Assembly (NCBI RefSeq): GCF_025137375.1
Contig: NZ_CP073720.1
Coordinates: 4,984,501-5,048,500 of the forward strand
Direction of reading: 5' to 3'
From: Dactylosporangium fulvum
Lineage (GTDB): Bacteria; Actinomycetota; Actinomycetes; Mycobacteriales; Micromonosporaceae
Length of the DNA: 64,000 nucleotides
The position numbers and the translations under genes are program-made. Each line of letters opens with the position of its first letter. Positions within the stretch are counted from its first letter, which is position 1. Positions 14,919 to 23,631 of the stretch are shown here, one piece after another. Under the pieces are notes generated by a model. The model did not search any database, was not told where the DNA came from, and worked only from the letters and a program-made list of their open reading frames with translations.

Positions 14919-16483
14919 GATGTCGTGCCTTTCACCAGGTACACATTCTTGATTTTGGAATCCGTGCCGGTGAACGGTCCGGTGCCGTAGTCGTGGACCC
15001 TCACCCGCAGGTCGGCGGCGGACGGATCCTCGGCCAGCGACTCGGCGAAGTCCCGGCTGACCTGGGTGAGGTGGCGCAGCACGCCGTCGCGGCAGGTGTC
15101 GGCGAGGGCCTGCCGTTCCCCGGCGCTGAGCGTCAGGCGTTCCCGCAGTTGCAGGTTGATGACCGGCCGGCTCTCCAGATCCGCCTGCTCCGCCAGTTCC
15201 AGGCAGAAGCTCTGCACCAGGTGGGCGAGGGGATTGCCGGTGTAGATGCCGTATTCGACGTCCTGCGGGTAGATGTTGGCGCCCATGTACGAGATCGTGC
15301 TGTCCTTGCGGCCGAACAGGAACAGCAGCGGCAGCCGCATCCGGTCGGTCCGCCAGGCGCGCTCGGCGTCGGCCCGCGCGGCCGGGTCGCCGATCGCGGC
15401 CAGCGCCTCCGGGAACGTGACCAGGCGCCCCTCGTCGCCGATGTTGTAGCGGACCTTCGGGGTGAGCACCGCCGTCGAGTTGATCGTGCAGAGCACCTCG
15501 TTGTCGGCGTTGGTCTCCAGGTATGTCTCCAGGGGGTTGTACTGGAAGATCATGGGCAGGCGGTGCTCGTCGGCGCCGAGCAGCGCGGCCCGCAGGGCGG
15601 CGTCGGTGCGCAGCCGGCGGCGGATCCACACGGTGAAGTCGGTCTCCCCGGCGACGCCGATCGTCAGGTCACTGGCGCCGTAGCCGGAGCGCACCTTCAG
15701 GAAGCGCTCCTCCAGGTAGTCGCGCAGCGCCTCGGTCATCCCCTCGCCGCCGACCAGCCCGCTGATGCGGTACTCGCCCCAGGGGAAGTCCTCGGCGTCG
15801 AGCTTGTCGCGCAGATGCTTGAGGAACGGCGGGTAGGCCGTGACGATGTACTCGAAGCCCGGCCCGAAGTACCGCAGGGTGTCCGCGATCTTCTGCAGAT
15901 CCGGGCCGGTGTTCTTCACCATCGCGATCTTCGCCATGGCGATGCCGGTGTTGGTACCGGTGGCCCAGGCGCCCATCGAGTAGGCGTTGATGACGAACCG
16001 GCGCGGCGAGGGGAACACCATGGTCGCGTAGCCGGCCAGGTTCTTGTGGACCGAGCGCAGCTCGCGGCGGCTGCGGACCCAGTTGAACGGCTGCCCGGAC
16101 GACCCCGAGGACTCGTCGACGACGCTGCCGGCGATCTTGATCTCGCCGTGCCGGCAGCGCTGGTCCTCCGGGTACGCCTTGACGTACGACTGCTTGTCCG
16201 TGGTCGGATACGACGTGAGGTCGAACCACCGGAACCGCCAGTTGTTGCGGCGCAGGAAGTCCCCGTACGCGGGCACGTCGATCGCCGCGAACTGGCAGGT
16301 CATCCACGCGTGCAGGCGGGCGAAGCGGCCCATGTGCGGACGGTAGTTGCGAGCCATGAGCCGCCACACCGCCGGATGAATCCGGTACAGCGTGTAGAGC
16401 CAGGTCAGCGCGAAGCTGGTGAACCGCAGCGTCCACTGGCGAACGAAGGTCATCACCATGGGTCGACTGTAGTGGATCTTCAA
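14915..16483 (-). CDS. Phenylacetate-CoA-ligase/CapK-like AMP-forming acyl-adenylating enzyme
   Basis: About 522 residues. It has the ANL-superfamily P-loop DESSGSSGQPFNW, the A5-like YGASDL, the A8-like hinge GRKDSTISYMGANIYPQDVE and a C-terminal SKIKNVYLVKG whose Lys is in the place of the catalytic A10 lysine. It should activate a carboxylic acid as acyl-AMP, for transfer to CoA or an amine, in the cytosol. No carrier-protein gene is nearby. The start is uncertain: TTG 16483 has GGGA six bases upstream; ATG 16459 lacks a site; TTG 16510 is also open. It is the first gene of a four-gene ATGA-coupled operon. Confidence 0.75.
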   Translation of the reverse strand: MKIHYSRPMVMTFVRQWTLRFTSFALTWLYTLYRIHPAVWRLMARNYRPHMGRFARLHAWMTCQFAAIDVPAYGDFLRRNNWRFRWFDLTSYPTTDKQSYVKAYPEDQRCRHGEIKIAGSVVDESSGSSGQPFNWVRSRRELRSVHKNLAGYATMVFPSPRRFVINAYSMGAWATGTNTGIAMAKIAMVKNTGPDLQKIADTLRYFGPGFEYIVTAYPPFLKHLRDKLDAEDFPWGEYRISGLVGGEGMTEALRDYLEERFLKVRSGYGASDLTIGVAGETDFTVWIRRRLRTDAALRAALLGADEHRLPMIFQYNPLETYLETNADNEVLCTINSTAVLTPKVRYNIGDEGRLVTFPEALAAIGDPAARADAERAWRTDRMRLPLLFLFGRKDSTISYMGANIYPQDVEYGIYTGNPLAHLVQSFCLELAEQADLESRPVINLQLRERLTLSAGERQALADTCRDGVLRHLTQVSRDFAESLAEDPSAADLRVRVHDYGTGPFTGTDSKIKNVYLVKGTTS

Positions 16484-16496
16484 TGTTGTTCCCTGA

Positions 16497-16547
16497 GTGT
16501 CAGTACTCAACCGTCACTGAGTGCGGATGCTCAACCGGCGTCACTGC
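16497..16547. promoter_or_regulatory. Repeated CTCAACCG-TCACTG motif before the operon
   Basis: Two direct copies of CTCAACCG followed by TCACTG (about 16506-16519 and 16531-16547) lie just upstream of the operon's first gene. The first is also flanked by ACTCA/TGAGT symmetry. Direct repeats here could be sites for an activator such as a SARP- or LuxR-type protein; this is inference. Confidence 0.3.
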
Positions 16548-16689
16548 CAGAAGACGACCTGTTGCTCGCCCTTGTAGCGGTTGACCGTCGGCACCGGCAT
16601 GGTGACCCGGGCCGACCGGGTACCGCAGTCCCGGATATCTGGGCGCACCGTCGGAAACCGGACCGTCCCGGACCCGCCGGTCGCCGATG

Positions 16690-17217
16690 ATGGGTCGTCG
16701 GACCCGGGGCGGTGGCGGAGGTTGATCGGGAGTGTGGTGGCGGGCGGGGCGGCCGTGACGGTGGCGGAAGCGGCCCCGGCGATCCGGGCCGGGCACCCCG
16801 CCGTGGCGGTCCTCGTCGTCACGGTGCTCGACGACGACGACTCCGTCTACGGCGCGCTACGCGCGGGCGCCTCCGGCTACCTGCTCAAGAGCGCGTCCCC
16901 CGGAGGAGATCGAGCGCGGTATCCGCGCCGCCGCCAACGGTGAGGTGCTGCTCGGCCCGGCTGTCGGCGCCAGAGCGGTACGACTGATGACCGCCCGCAC
17001 CGGGGCGGCGCTGCCGTTCCCGCAGCTCACCGATCGGGAGCGGGAGATTTTGCGGTACGTCGCCCAGGGGCTCGACAACACGACGGTGGCGCGGCGGCTG
17101 GCGGTGAGCCCGAAGACGGTCCGCAACCACCTGTCCAGCGTCTTCGTCAAGCTGCAGGTCAAGGACCGGGCCCAGGCCATCGTCCGGGCCCGGGACGAGG
17201 GCCTCGACCGGCTTTGA
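16690..17217 (+). pseudogene. NarL/LuxR-type response regulator remnant (N-truncated, frameshifted)
   Basis: The receiver domain starts only at TVAEAAPAIRAGHPAVAVLV, so the acidic pocket and the phospho-acceptor Asp are missing. It continues through DDDDSVYGALRAGASGYLLK and SASP. At a C-run near 16896-16900 one extra base shifts the frame; the next frame gives EEIERGIRAAANGEVLLGP and an intact LuxR HTH (LTDREREILRYVAQGLDNTT). Only the HTH half (from 16945) could still be made. The missing end faces the four-gene operon, mirroring the kinase remnant at 12224-12470. Confidence 0.7.
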
Positions 17218-17545
17218 CCACCGTCTCGAGCGACCGCGCGCGGCCGGTCGGTAGCGGCTGAGCCACTGCCGGTTCCCGGACGGTTGGGACAGCTGTCCCT
17301 GGCGGCTCGGGACTGCGAGCCCGTCTACTTGCCGCGAAGGACCCGCCCACGGAGGGAGTTTCCGTTGCGGCGGGGACAGGCAGCTGCCCGTTGTGCCGAG
17401 CGCCGTCGCCCGACCGCCGTTGTGGTCGTCGGGACGGCGCCGGCGAGCGGTCGACCGACGGAGCGGCTGCCGTGGCCAACCGTCCACAAGGGACCGTGAC
17501 GGTCGGCCGTTTCCGCGACCGCGCTCACCGAGGAGTACATGTTCC
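17218..17545. other. Intergenic region with a perfect 14-bp palindrome
   Basis: About 330 bases without a gene, upstream of the secreted protein at 17546. GGGACAGCTGTCCC at 17286-17299 is a perfect palindrome, and GGCAGCTGCC occurs again near 17382. These are candidate binding sites for a dimeric regulator of the secreted-protein gene. Nothing else stands out. Confidence 0.35.
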
Positions 17546-18334
17546 ATGAGAAAGATATTCGCCCGCACCGGCGTCGCAGTGCTGCTGGCACTGACCGGCG
17601 CCGTCGCGGCGTCCGGCGCGCCCGCTCACGCGGCGTCGCTGTGTGACCGGCCCGAACCTCCGCCGAGCTGCAACGGCGGGGGCGGCGAGGACCCGGACCC
17701 CGGTCCCGTCGACACCGCGCCCCGCGGCGCGTTCGACACGATGACGTTCGTGGGCAACGGCGTGCACGTCACCGGCTGGGCCGCCGACATCGACACCGGC
17801 GGCCCGCTGCTGGTCGACATCTACGTCGACGGCGCGTTCACGCGGACGCTGACCGCCAACACCTACCGCCCCGACGTCGCCGCCGTGTACCCGTACTTCG
17901 GCGCCTACCGCGGCTACGACGCCTTCGTGCCGTCCGGGCACGGCGCCCACACCGTCTGCGCGTGGGTGATCAACGTCGCCCCGGCCGGCGCCACCCCGCT
18001 GCCCAACCGGCAGCTCGGCTGCAAGTCGTACGACGTGCCGGCGGTGGCGAACATCAAGTCGTCCTACGCCAACGGTCAGTGGACGATCGCCTTCGACGAC
18101 AACGTCGTCGGCGAGACCGGCTTCCAGGTCCGCTGGGACTACTACGTCCTCTCCACCATTCCGGGCACCCACCAGCAGTGGCCGAGCTACCGGTACCTGA
18201 CCTACACACTGCCGGCGCACGCCGGGACCGGCCGGGTGTCGGTGCCGGCGCCGTACGGGCGTCCGGCCAACACGACGAAGCTCACCGTCACCGCACCCGG
18301 CTCCGGCAGCGCCAGCACCACCGACGTGTACTGA
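17546..18334 (+). CDS. Secreted protein with GWA-type beta domain and fibronectin-like end
   Basis: A 262-residue exported protein. The signal peptide covers about residues 1-30, ending AHAASLC. A Pro/Gly/Asp linker (PPPSCNGGGGEDPDPGP) leads to a beta module with VHVTGWAADIDTGGP and LLVDIYVDG, a repeat unit common in actinobacterial surface and secreted proteins. The C-terminal part (WTIAFDDNVVGETGFQVRWD) resembles a fibronectin type III fold. No catalytic motif is visible, so a binding or structural role outside the cell is likely. GAGGAG lies ten bases before the ATG. A strong terminator hairpin follows. Confidence 0.65.
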   Translation: MRKIFARTGVAVLLALTGAVAASGAPAHAASLCDRPEPPPSCNGGGGEDPDPGPVDTAPRGAFDTMTFVGNGVHVTGWAADIDTGGPLLVDIYVDGAFTRTLTANTYRPDVAAVYPYFGAYRGYDAFVPSGHGAHTVCAWVINVAPAGATPLPNRQLGCKSYDVPAVANIKSSYANGQWTIAFDDNVVGETGFQVRWDYYVLSTIPGTHQQWPSYRYLTYTLPAHAGTGRVSVPAPYGRPANTTKLTVTAPGSGSASTTDVY

Positions 18335-18360
18335 TCCGTCACCGGCGGCCGGTCCGCACA

Positions 18361-18394
18361 CCCCGGCCCTGGCGGGTCGCCGCCAGGGCCGGGG
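18361..18394 (+). terminator. Strong GC hairpin terminator
   Basis: A perfect 15-bp stem (18361-18375 with 18380-18394) closes on the 4-base loop GTCG, 26 bases after the stop of the secreted-protein gene. There is no T-run, as is usual for actinobacterial terminators. Confidence 0.7.
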
Positions 18395-18548
18395 CCCAGC
18401 CGGCCGCGCCGCACTTCCCCGGGCGGAACGGGCATGAGCCCGCGCGCCCCGGGTAGCTGGTCGTGGATCGGCCGCGGCCCGGGTGCCGACCGGCCGGTGG
18501 ATCCGTATTGCGCACCGCTGACCGGCGACCCTTCGCGGGAGGACTCGG

Positions 18549-19517
18549 ATGAGTACGCGGACGGCCCGGCCGACCACCGGGATCACCCCGAACCTGTTCG
18601 GGATCTCGTACGGTCTGTCCGGTCTCGCCAACTGCTGGGGCTACGCCGCAGTGCTGGGGCTGGCACCCAGGCTCGTGGCCGATGTGCTGTTCATCATCGG
18701 CGGCGTGGTGTGGCTCGTGCTCATGGCCGGCTATCTGCCGGCCGTGCCGCGCCGGCCGGGAGGCTGGCGCGCCGAGCTGGCCGACCCGGTGATGGCGCCG
18801 TTCGTGTCGCTGATCCCGATCGTCGGCATGCTGATGTCGATCGGCCTCATGCCGCACGCGCTCACCGCGGGACGGTGGCTGTTCGGGGTGTCCGCCGCCG
18901 TCACGATCGTGCTGGCGGGCTGGCTGTCCGGCCAGTGGATCGTGGGAGAACTCGACCGGGACCGGCTGCATCCCGGATATGTGCTGCCCGCCGTCGCGGG
19001 CGGGCTGATCGCCGCCATCGGCGCCGCGCTCGCCGGCTGGCCGGGGGCAGCGCGCACGTTCTTCGGGTTCGGTCTGGTGGCGTGGCTGCTCATCGGGTCG
19101 GTCATCCTCGCCCGGCTGTACTTCCGGCCGCCGCTGCCGCCGGCGTTGCAACCGACGCTGGCGATCGACGTGGCGCCGCCCGCGCTGGCCGGGCTGGCCT
19201 ACCTGTCCGTCACGCACGGCCGGATCGACGCCGTGGCCTTCACCCTTGCCGGCTACACGCTGCTCGCGGCCCTCGTCCAGGTGCGTCTTGTCGGCCTGTA
19301 CCGGCACCTGCACTTCGCCGCCGGGTTCTGGGCGTTCGCGTTTCCCTACGCCGCCGTCGCGACCTTCGTGCTGCACTGGATCAACTATGCGCACCCGCCG
19401 GGGTACCGGGTCTGGGACTGGATCGTGCTGCTCGCGATCACCGCGTTTGTCGCCGCCCTCGCGGCCGGGACCGTCCTGGCGATCGCCCGGCACCGGTTCC
19501 TGCCAAGGCCTTCCTGA
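18549..19517 (+). CDS. SLAC1/TehA-family membrane anion or C4-dicarboxylate transporter
   Basis: A 322-residue protein of about ten hydrophobic helices with the SLAC1/TehA pattern. The start reads PNLFGISYGLSGLANCWGYA, then come helices containing FGVSAAVTI and HPGYVLPAVAGGLIAA; HPGYVLP is the helix-breaking signature of this family. Members are anion channels or dicarboxylate/tellurite-related transporters in the cytoplasmic membrane. The substrate cannot be read from the sequence. GGGAGG is seven bases before the ATG. It is followed after 138 bases by another transporter (TauE family) in the same orientation. Confidence 0.8.
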   Translation: MSTRTARPTTGITPNLFGISYGLSGLANCWGYAAVLGLAPRLVADVLFIIGGVVWLVLMAGYLPAVPRRPGGWRAELADPVMAPFVSLIPIVGMLMSIGLMPHALTAGRWLFGVSAAVTIVLAGWLSGQWIVGELDRDRLHPGYVLPAVAGGLIAAIGAALAGWPGAARTFFGFGLVAWLLIGSVILARLYFRPPLPPALQPTLAIDVAPPALAGLAYLSVTHGRIDAVAFTLAGYTLLAALVQVRLVGLYRHLHFAAGFWAFAFPYAAVATFVLHWINYAHPPGYRVWDWIVLLAITAFVAALAAGTVLAIARHRFLPRPS

Positions 19518-19721
19518 TCCCGCCGCGTCGCTTCCCGCCCGGCAGGTGGTGCGGGTCCCGCGCGTAACGACCGCTCCCGGCGCGGGCTCGTCACCGCCGG
19601 ATGGGCATGCATCCACGGTGGTCGATATATTGTCCTGGTTTGCCGCGTTAGTCTGATGCGTGGCCACGATCATTCCACCCCGACCAGACCTCACCCGCGG
19701 CACGAAAGCCGGCGGGTGGTG

Positions 19722-20534
19722 ATGGCCGACCCCGGGCACGCCGACAGTCTCATCGTGTGGTTGCAGTGGGCCGCGATCCTGGGCGCGGGCTTCTGGGCAG
19801 GCATGATCAACGTTGTCGTCGGCTCCGGCACCCTGGTGTCGTTTCCCGTGCTGTTGCTGTGCGGGTATCCGCCGCTGGTGGCGAACATCTCGAACAACAT
19901 CGGCCTGGTCGGCGGCAATCTCTCCGGCACCTTCGGCTACCGCCGGGAACTGCGCGACCAGCGCGGCGCCGCTCGCGTGCTCCTGCCCGCGTCGACCGCG
20001 GGCGGCATCGTCGGCGCGGTCCTGCTGCTGGTCCTGCCCGCCGAGGCGTTCAAAACGATCGTTCCGGCGCTGATCGCCGCGGGTGTGCTGATGGTGGCGG
20101 CGGGCCCGATCGTGCAGCGCCGCGCGGCACGCCGGCATCGCGCCGACGGCGGGACGGGCGAGGCCCCTGCGCCCCGCCTGGCGGCCGTCGCCGTCGGGAT
20201 CTTCGCACTCGGTGTCTACGGCGGCTACTTCGGCGCAGCGCAAGGGATCCTCGTCGTGGGCCTGATGAGCCTGCTGACCAGCGAGTCGATGCAGTCGCTC
20301 ACGGCCATCAAGAACCTGCTGGTGGCCTCGGTCAACACGATCGCAGCGATAACCTTCATGCTGGTCGCCTGGGGATCGATCGACTGGCCGGCGGTTCTCC
20401 TGATCGCGCTCGGCGCCACCCTCGGCGGCGTGGTCGGCGCGCGGTTCGGCAGGCGGCTGTCACCGACCCTCATCCGCGCCCTGATCGTCGCCATCGGCAC
20501 AGCGGCGATCGTCAACCTGGTGTTCTTCCAGTGA
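19722..20534 (+). CDS. TauE/SafE-family (TSUP) membrane exporter
   Basis: A 270-residue protein with eight or nine membrane helices in two half-repeats, beginning WAAILGAGFWAGMINVVVGS and again AVGIFALGVYGGYFGAAQG. These are the TSUP family signatures (GxxxGxxxxxxG plus GGYFGA). Relatives export sulfite, sulfoacetate or other organic anions. I take the ATG at 19722 because the 22 residues available upstream (from ATG 19656) are polar and His/Arg-rich, unlike the family; that earlier start remains possible as a leaderless transcript. It converges on the GntR gene with a small hairpin between. Confidence 0.8.
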   Translation: MADPGHADSLIVWLQWAAILGAGFWAGMINVVVGSGTLVSFPVLLLCGYPPLVANISNNIGLVGGNLSGTFGYRRELRDQRGAARVLLPASTAGGIVGAVLLLVLPAEAFKTIVPALIAAGVLMVAAGPIVQRRAARRHRADGGTGEAPAPRLAAVAVGIFALGVYGGYFGAAQGILVVGLMSLLTSESMQSLTAIKNLLVASVNTIAAITFMLVAWGSIDWPAVLLIALGATLGGVVGARFGRRLSPTLIRALIVAIGTAAIVNLVFFQ

Positions 20535-20542
20535 CGTCCGGC

Positions 20543-20557
20543 GAGCCGTAGCGGCTC
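20543..20557. terminator. Short hairpin between convergent genes
   Basis: GAGCCG-TAG-CGGCTC pairs perfectly between the TauE stop (20534) and the GntR stop (20556) and could weakly terminate both. Confidence 0.3.
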
Positions 20558-20915
20558 AGGCCGTGGCCGCCAGCGCGGCGCGCACGATGCGGACCGCCTC
20601 CTCGGCGTCGATGCCCAGGCCCGCGATCACCGCCGCGTAGTCGGCGGCCGCGCGGCGGGCGCGCTCCCGCGCCTCCTCACCCCCGGCCGCCACGAACGAG
20701 CCCGCCCGGCCGCGAGTCTCGATCAGCCCGGCCTCCTCCAGCTCGCGGTAGGCCCGGGCGACGGTGTTGACGGCGAGCCCGAGGTCGGCGGCGAGGTTGC
20801 GCACGGTCGGCAGCCGTGTGCCGACGGCGAGGCTGTGGTCCCGGATCTGCCGGGCGAGCTGGGTGCGCAGCTGCTCGTACGGCGGCATGCCCGAGCCCGC
20901 GTCAATGACGATCAT
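20556..20915 (-). CDS. GntR-family regulator, YtrA type
   Basis: A 119-residue one-domain repressor. The winged helix begins PPYEQLRTQLARQIRDHSLA and continues VGTRLPTVRNLAADLGLAVN and TVARAYRELEEAGLIETRGR, the classical GntR HTH. It is followed by only about 40 residues (no FadR or UTRA domain), the YtrA layout. The ATG at 20915 is preferred to an upstream start because it gives the family-typical N-terminus. YtrA members usually repress membrane transporter operons. Here the divergent gene is a PoxB-like oxidase and the convergent one is TauE, so the target is open. Confidence 0.85.
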   Translation of the reverse strand: MIVIDAGSGMPPYEQLRTQLARQIRDHSLAVGTRLPTVRNLAADLGLAVNTVARAYRELEEAGLIETRGRAGSFVAAGGEEARERARRAAADYAAVIAGLGIDAEEAVRIVRAALAATA

Positions 20916-21102
20916 CCAGACACCATCGCCGGTTCCTTCGCAGGTATCAAGCGGCACACCGGGCGATCCGCCGGGTGTCACAGCGACCTCCGTCCGTCAC
21001 CGCGGCGGCCGGGCGCGGTTACATGAGCCGGCGACGGGAAGGGATGTATCCTCCGCACCGGCCGTCATCGGACGGCATCACCCGCTGCTGGGAGTGGGCG
21101 TC

Positions 21103-22845
21103 ATGGCCAGACGCACCGTAGCCGACCAGTTCGTCGAGATCCTGCTCGCCGCGGGCGCACGCACCATGTACGGCATCGTGGGCGACGCGCTCAACCCGGT
21201 CACCGACTCCGTCCGGCGCCACGACGGCATGGACTGGATACACGTCCGCCACGAGGAGAGCGGCGCGTTCGCCGCCGGCGCCGAGGCGCAGCTCACCGGC
21301 CGGCTCGGCGTGTGCGCCGGCAGTTCCGGCCCGGGGCACGTCCACCTCGTCAACGGCCTGTACGACGCGCACCGCAGCCACGCTCCCGTCCTCGCGCTGG
21401 CCGCCCACGTGCCGAGCACCGAGCTGGGCACCGGCTACTTCCAGGAGACGAACCCGACCCTGTTGTTCGCCGACTGCAGCCACTACTGCGGGGTCGTCAC
21501 CCGCCGGGAGCAGCTGCCCCGGGTGACACAGATGGCGGTCCAGTACTCCCTGGGCCGGGGCGGTGTGTCCGTCGTGGCCCTGCCCGGTGACGTCGCGGGT
21601 GAACCGGCGAGCGCCGCGTACCTCGAGCACACCTACCGCGTCGGTCAGCGGCCGGCCGCCCGCCCGTCGGAGCCGGTGCTCGACGAGTTCGCGCAGCTGG
21701 TCAACGACGCCCGCCGGGTCGTGCTGTTCTGCGGGCGCGGTGTCGCCGGGGCGCACGACGAGGTCGTCGCGCTGGCGGCGAAGCTGAAGGCACCGGTCGG
21801 GCACGCGATGCGGGGCAAGGACTGGGTCCAGTACGACAACCCGTACGACGTGGGGATGAGCGGACTGCTCGGCTACGGCGCCTGTTACGACGCGATGCAG
21901 GAGTGCGACCTGCTGATCCTGCTGGGCACCGACTTCCCGTACGTGCAGTTCATGCCGAAGGAGTCGAAGGTGGTCCAGGTCGACATCGCGCGTGAGCGGC
22001 TGGGCCGGCGCTCCCGCCTGGACCTCGGGGTGTGGGGCGACGCCCGGGAGACCGTCCTGGCGCTGCTGCCCAGGGTCGCCGAGAAGGGCGACCGGACGTT
22101 CCTGGACCGCATGCTGCGCCGGCACCGGGACCTGATGGAGCGGGTCCACGTGTACGCCGACGGGGTCTCGGGCCGGCGCCCCATCCACCCGGAGCAGGTG
22201 GCGACCACCATCGACGAACTGGCCGCCGACGACGCGGTCTTCACCGTCGACACCGGGATGTGCAACGTCTGGGCGGCCCGCTACCTCCGCGCGACCGCGC
22301 GGCGGCGCTTCCTCGGCTCGTTCAACCACGGCACCATGGCGAACGCGCTGCCGCAGTCGGTCGGCGCCCAGCACGCCGACCGCGACCGGCAGGTCGTCGC
22401 GATCTGCGGCGACGGAGGGTTCACCATGCTGATGGGGGAGTTCCTGACGCTCCTGCAGCACGACCTCCCGGTCAAGGTCGTCGTCTTCGACAACGCCTCG
22501 CTGGCGATGGTGGAGCTCGAGATGCTCGTCGCGGGCCTCCAGCCGTATCAGACCCGGATGCGCAATCCCGACTTCGCCGCCGTAGCACGGGCCGCCGGCG
22601 CGACCGGCATCCGCATCGAGGATCCGCAGGACGTCCGCGAGGGTCTGCGGGAGGCCTTCGCGACTCCCGGCCCGGTCCTCGTCGACGCCGTCACCGACCC
22701 GAACGCGCTGTCCATGCCGCCGAAGATCACCGCCGAGCAGGTCAAGGGGTTCGGGCTGGCGTTCAGCAGGATCGTACTGTCCGGTGACTTCGACGCCGCC
22801 CTGGAGATGACCCGGGCCAACATCAGGAACATTCCGCGGCCATAG
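21103..22845 (+). CDS. poxB: Pyruvate:quinone oxidoreductase-like ThDP enzyme (PoxB type)
   Basis: A 580-residue thiamin-diphosphate enzyme of the pyruvate oxidase group. It oxidises pyruvate to acetate and CO2, passing electrons through FAD to membrane quinone. The activating Glu sits in VRHEESGAFAAGAEAQL (about 51). The central FAD-domain segment is LLILLGTDFPYVQFMP. The ThDP/Mg motif is GDGGFTMLMGEFLTL ending VVFDN. Length fits PoxB. GGGAG lies eight bases before the ATG at 21103. Other ThDP decarboxylases (acetolactate synthase-like) share the fold; the SHAPVLALAAHVPSTELGTG and FQETNP stretch favours PoxB. Confidence 0.85.
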   Translation: MARRTVADQFVEILLAAGARTMYGIVGDALNPVTDSVRRHDGMDWIHVRHEESGAFAAGAEAQLTGRLGVCAGSSGPGHVHLVNGLYDAHRSHAPVLALAAHVPSTELGTGYFQETNPTLLFADCSHYCGVVTRREQLPRVTQMAVQYSLGRGGVSVVALPGDVAGEPASAAYLEHTYRVGQRPAARPSEPVLDEFAQLVNDARRVVLFCGRGVAGAHDEVVALAAKLKAPVGHAMRGKDWVQYDNPYDVGMSGLLGYGACYDAMQECDLLILLGTDFPYVQFMPKESKVVQVDIARERLGRRSRLDLGVWGDARETVLALLPRVAEKGDRTFLDRMLRRHRDLMERVHVYADGVSGRRPIHPEQVATTIDELAADDAVFTVDTGMCNVWAARYLRATARRRFLGSFNHGTMANALPQSVGAQHADRDRQVVAICGDGGFTMLMGEFLTLLQHDLPVKVVVFDNASLAMVELEMLVAGLQPYQTRMRNPDFAAVARAAGATGIRIEDPQDVREGLREAFATPGPVLVDAVTDPNALSMPPKITAEQVKGFGLAFSRIVLSGDFDAALEMTRANIRNIPRP

Positions 22846-22899
22846 GGTCGCGCGTCCAGCTCGTCGATCCGCACTTCCTGGCGGCCCGGTGTCCGTCCG

Positions 22900-23586
22900 C
22901 GCTCCGGCTGCCACGCCGCGCTGTACAGCCTGGGGCGCCTGGACGAGGCGGACGAGGAGTGCCGCACCATCGCGGCACTGTGCACCGGCGTCCTGGACTG
23001 CGCGGACGCGACGGTGGTGCAAACGCGGAGCCTGACGCATCGCAACCGTCTTGCGGAGGCGATCGAGCTCGATGGGTTCCGCGCACAGCTCGACTGTGCC
23101 GTCGCCGGGGCGACCGGCGCGCTGGACGAACTCCGTGAGATAGCTCGGGGCATCCACCCGGCGATCCTGTCCGAGGGCAGCCGCGGCCCGGCACTGCGCA
23201 CGCTCGCCGGCCGCTCGCCGATCCCGGTCGACCTCGACCTGCGCACGCAGGGGCGGCTGCCCGAGCAGGTCGAGGTCAGCGCGTACTACGTCGTCGCCGA
23301 GGCGCTGACCAACGTGGCCAAGCACGCGCACGCGTCGGCCGCCACGGTCACCGTCGAAGCCGGCACCGCCGGCGCCGTGCTGCGCCTCGCGGTCCGCGAC
23401 GACGGCGTCGGCGGCGCCGACTTCGCCCGCGGCACCGGCCTGGTCGGCCTCAAAGACCGTGTCGAGGCGTTCGGCGGCCGGATCGTGCTCGACAGCCCGC
23501 GCGGGGCGGGCACCAGCCTGCGCGTGGAACTGCCCGTCACCGAAGCATTTGGTCCCGGCGGTCTTGCGGCGCGATCGTGCCTGTGA
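22900..23586 (+). pseudogene. TPR fragment fused to a histidine-kinase C-terminal fragment
   Basis: One open frame joins a single TPR-like unit (HAALYSLGRLDEADEEC) to the last 180 residues of a NarL-type kinase. The kinase part has ALDELREIARGIHPAIL, then the N-box VVAEALTNVAKHAHASA and the G2 region GTGLVGLKDRVEAFGG. The dimerisation helix with the phospho-accepting His, and any sensor domain, are absent. There is no ribosome site. It looks like two decayed regulators joined by a deletion. Whether the fragment is translated from the GTG near 23014 is unknown. Confidence 0.6.
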
Positions 23587-23631
23587 TCGGATGACGGCAG
23601 CATCGCGTGCCGGTGGCGGACCGCGCCAGGC

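Noticed and set aside
18339..20243. 634-codon minus-strand frame opposite the two transporters
   Set aside because: His/Gln/Arg/Gly-rich shadow; the plus frames encode clear membrane transporters.
21019..23331. 770-codon minus-strand frame opposite poxB
   Set aside because: Antisense shadow; ThDP motifs are on the plus strand.
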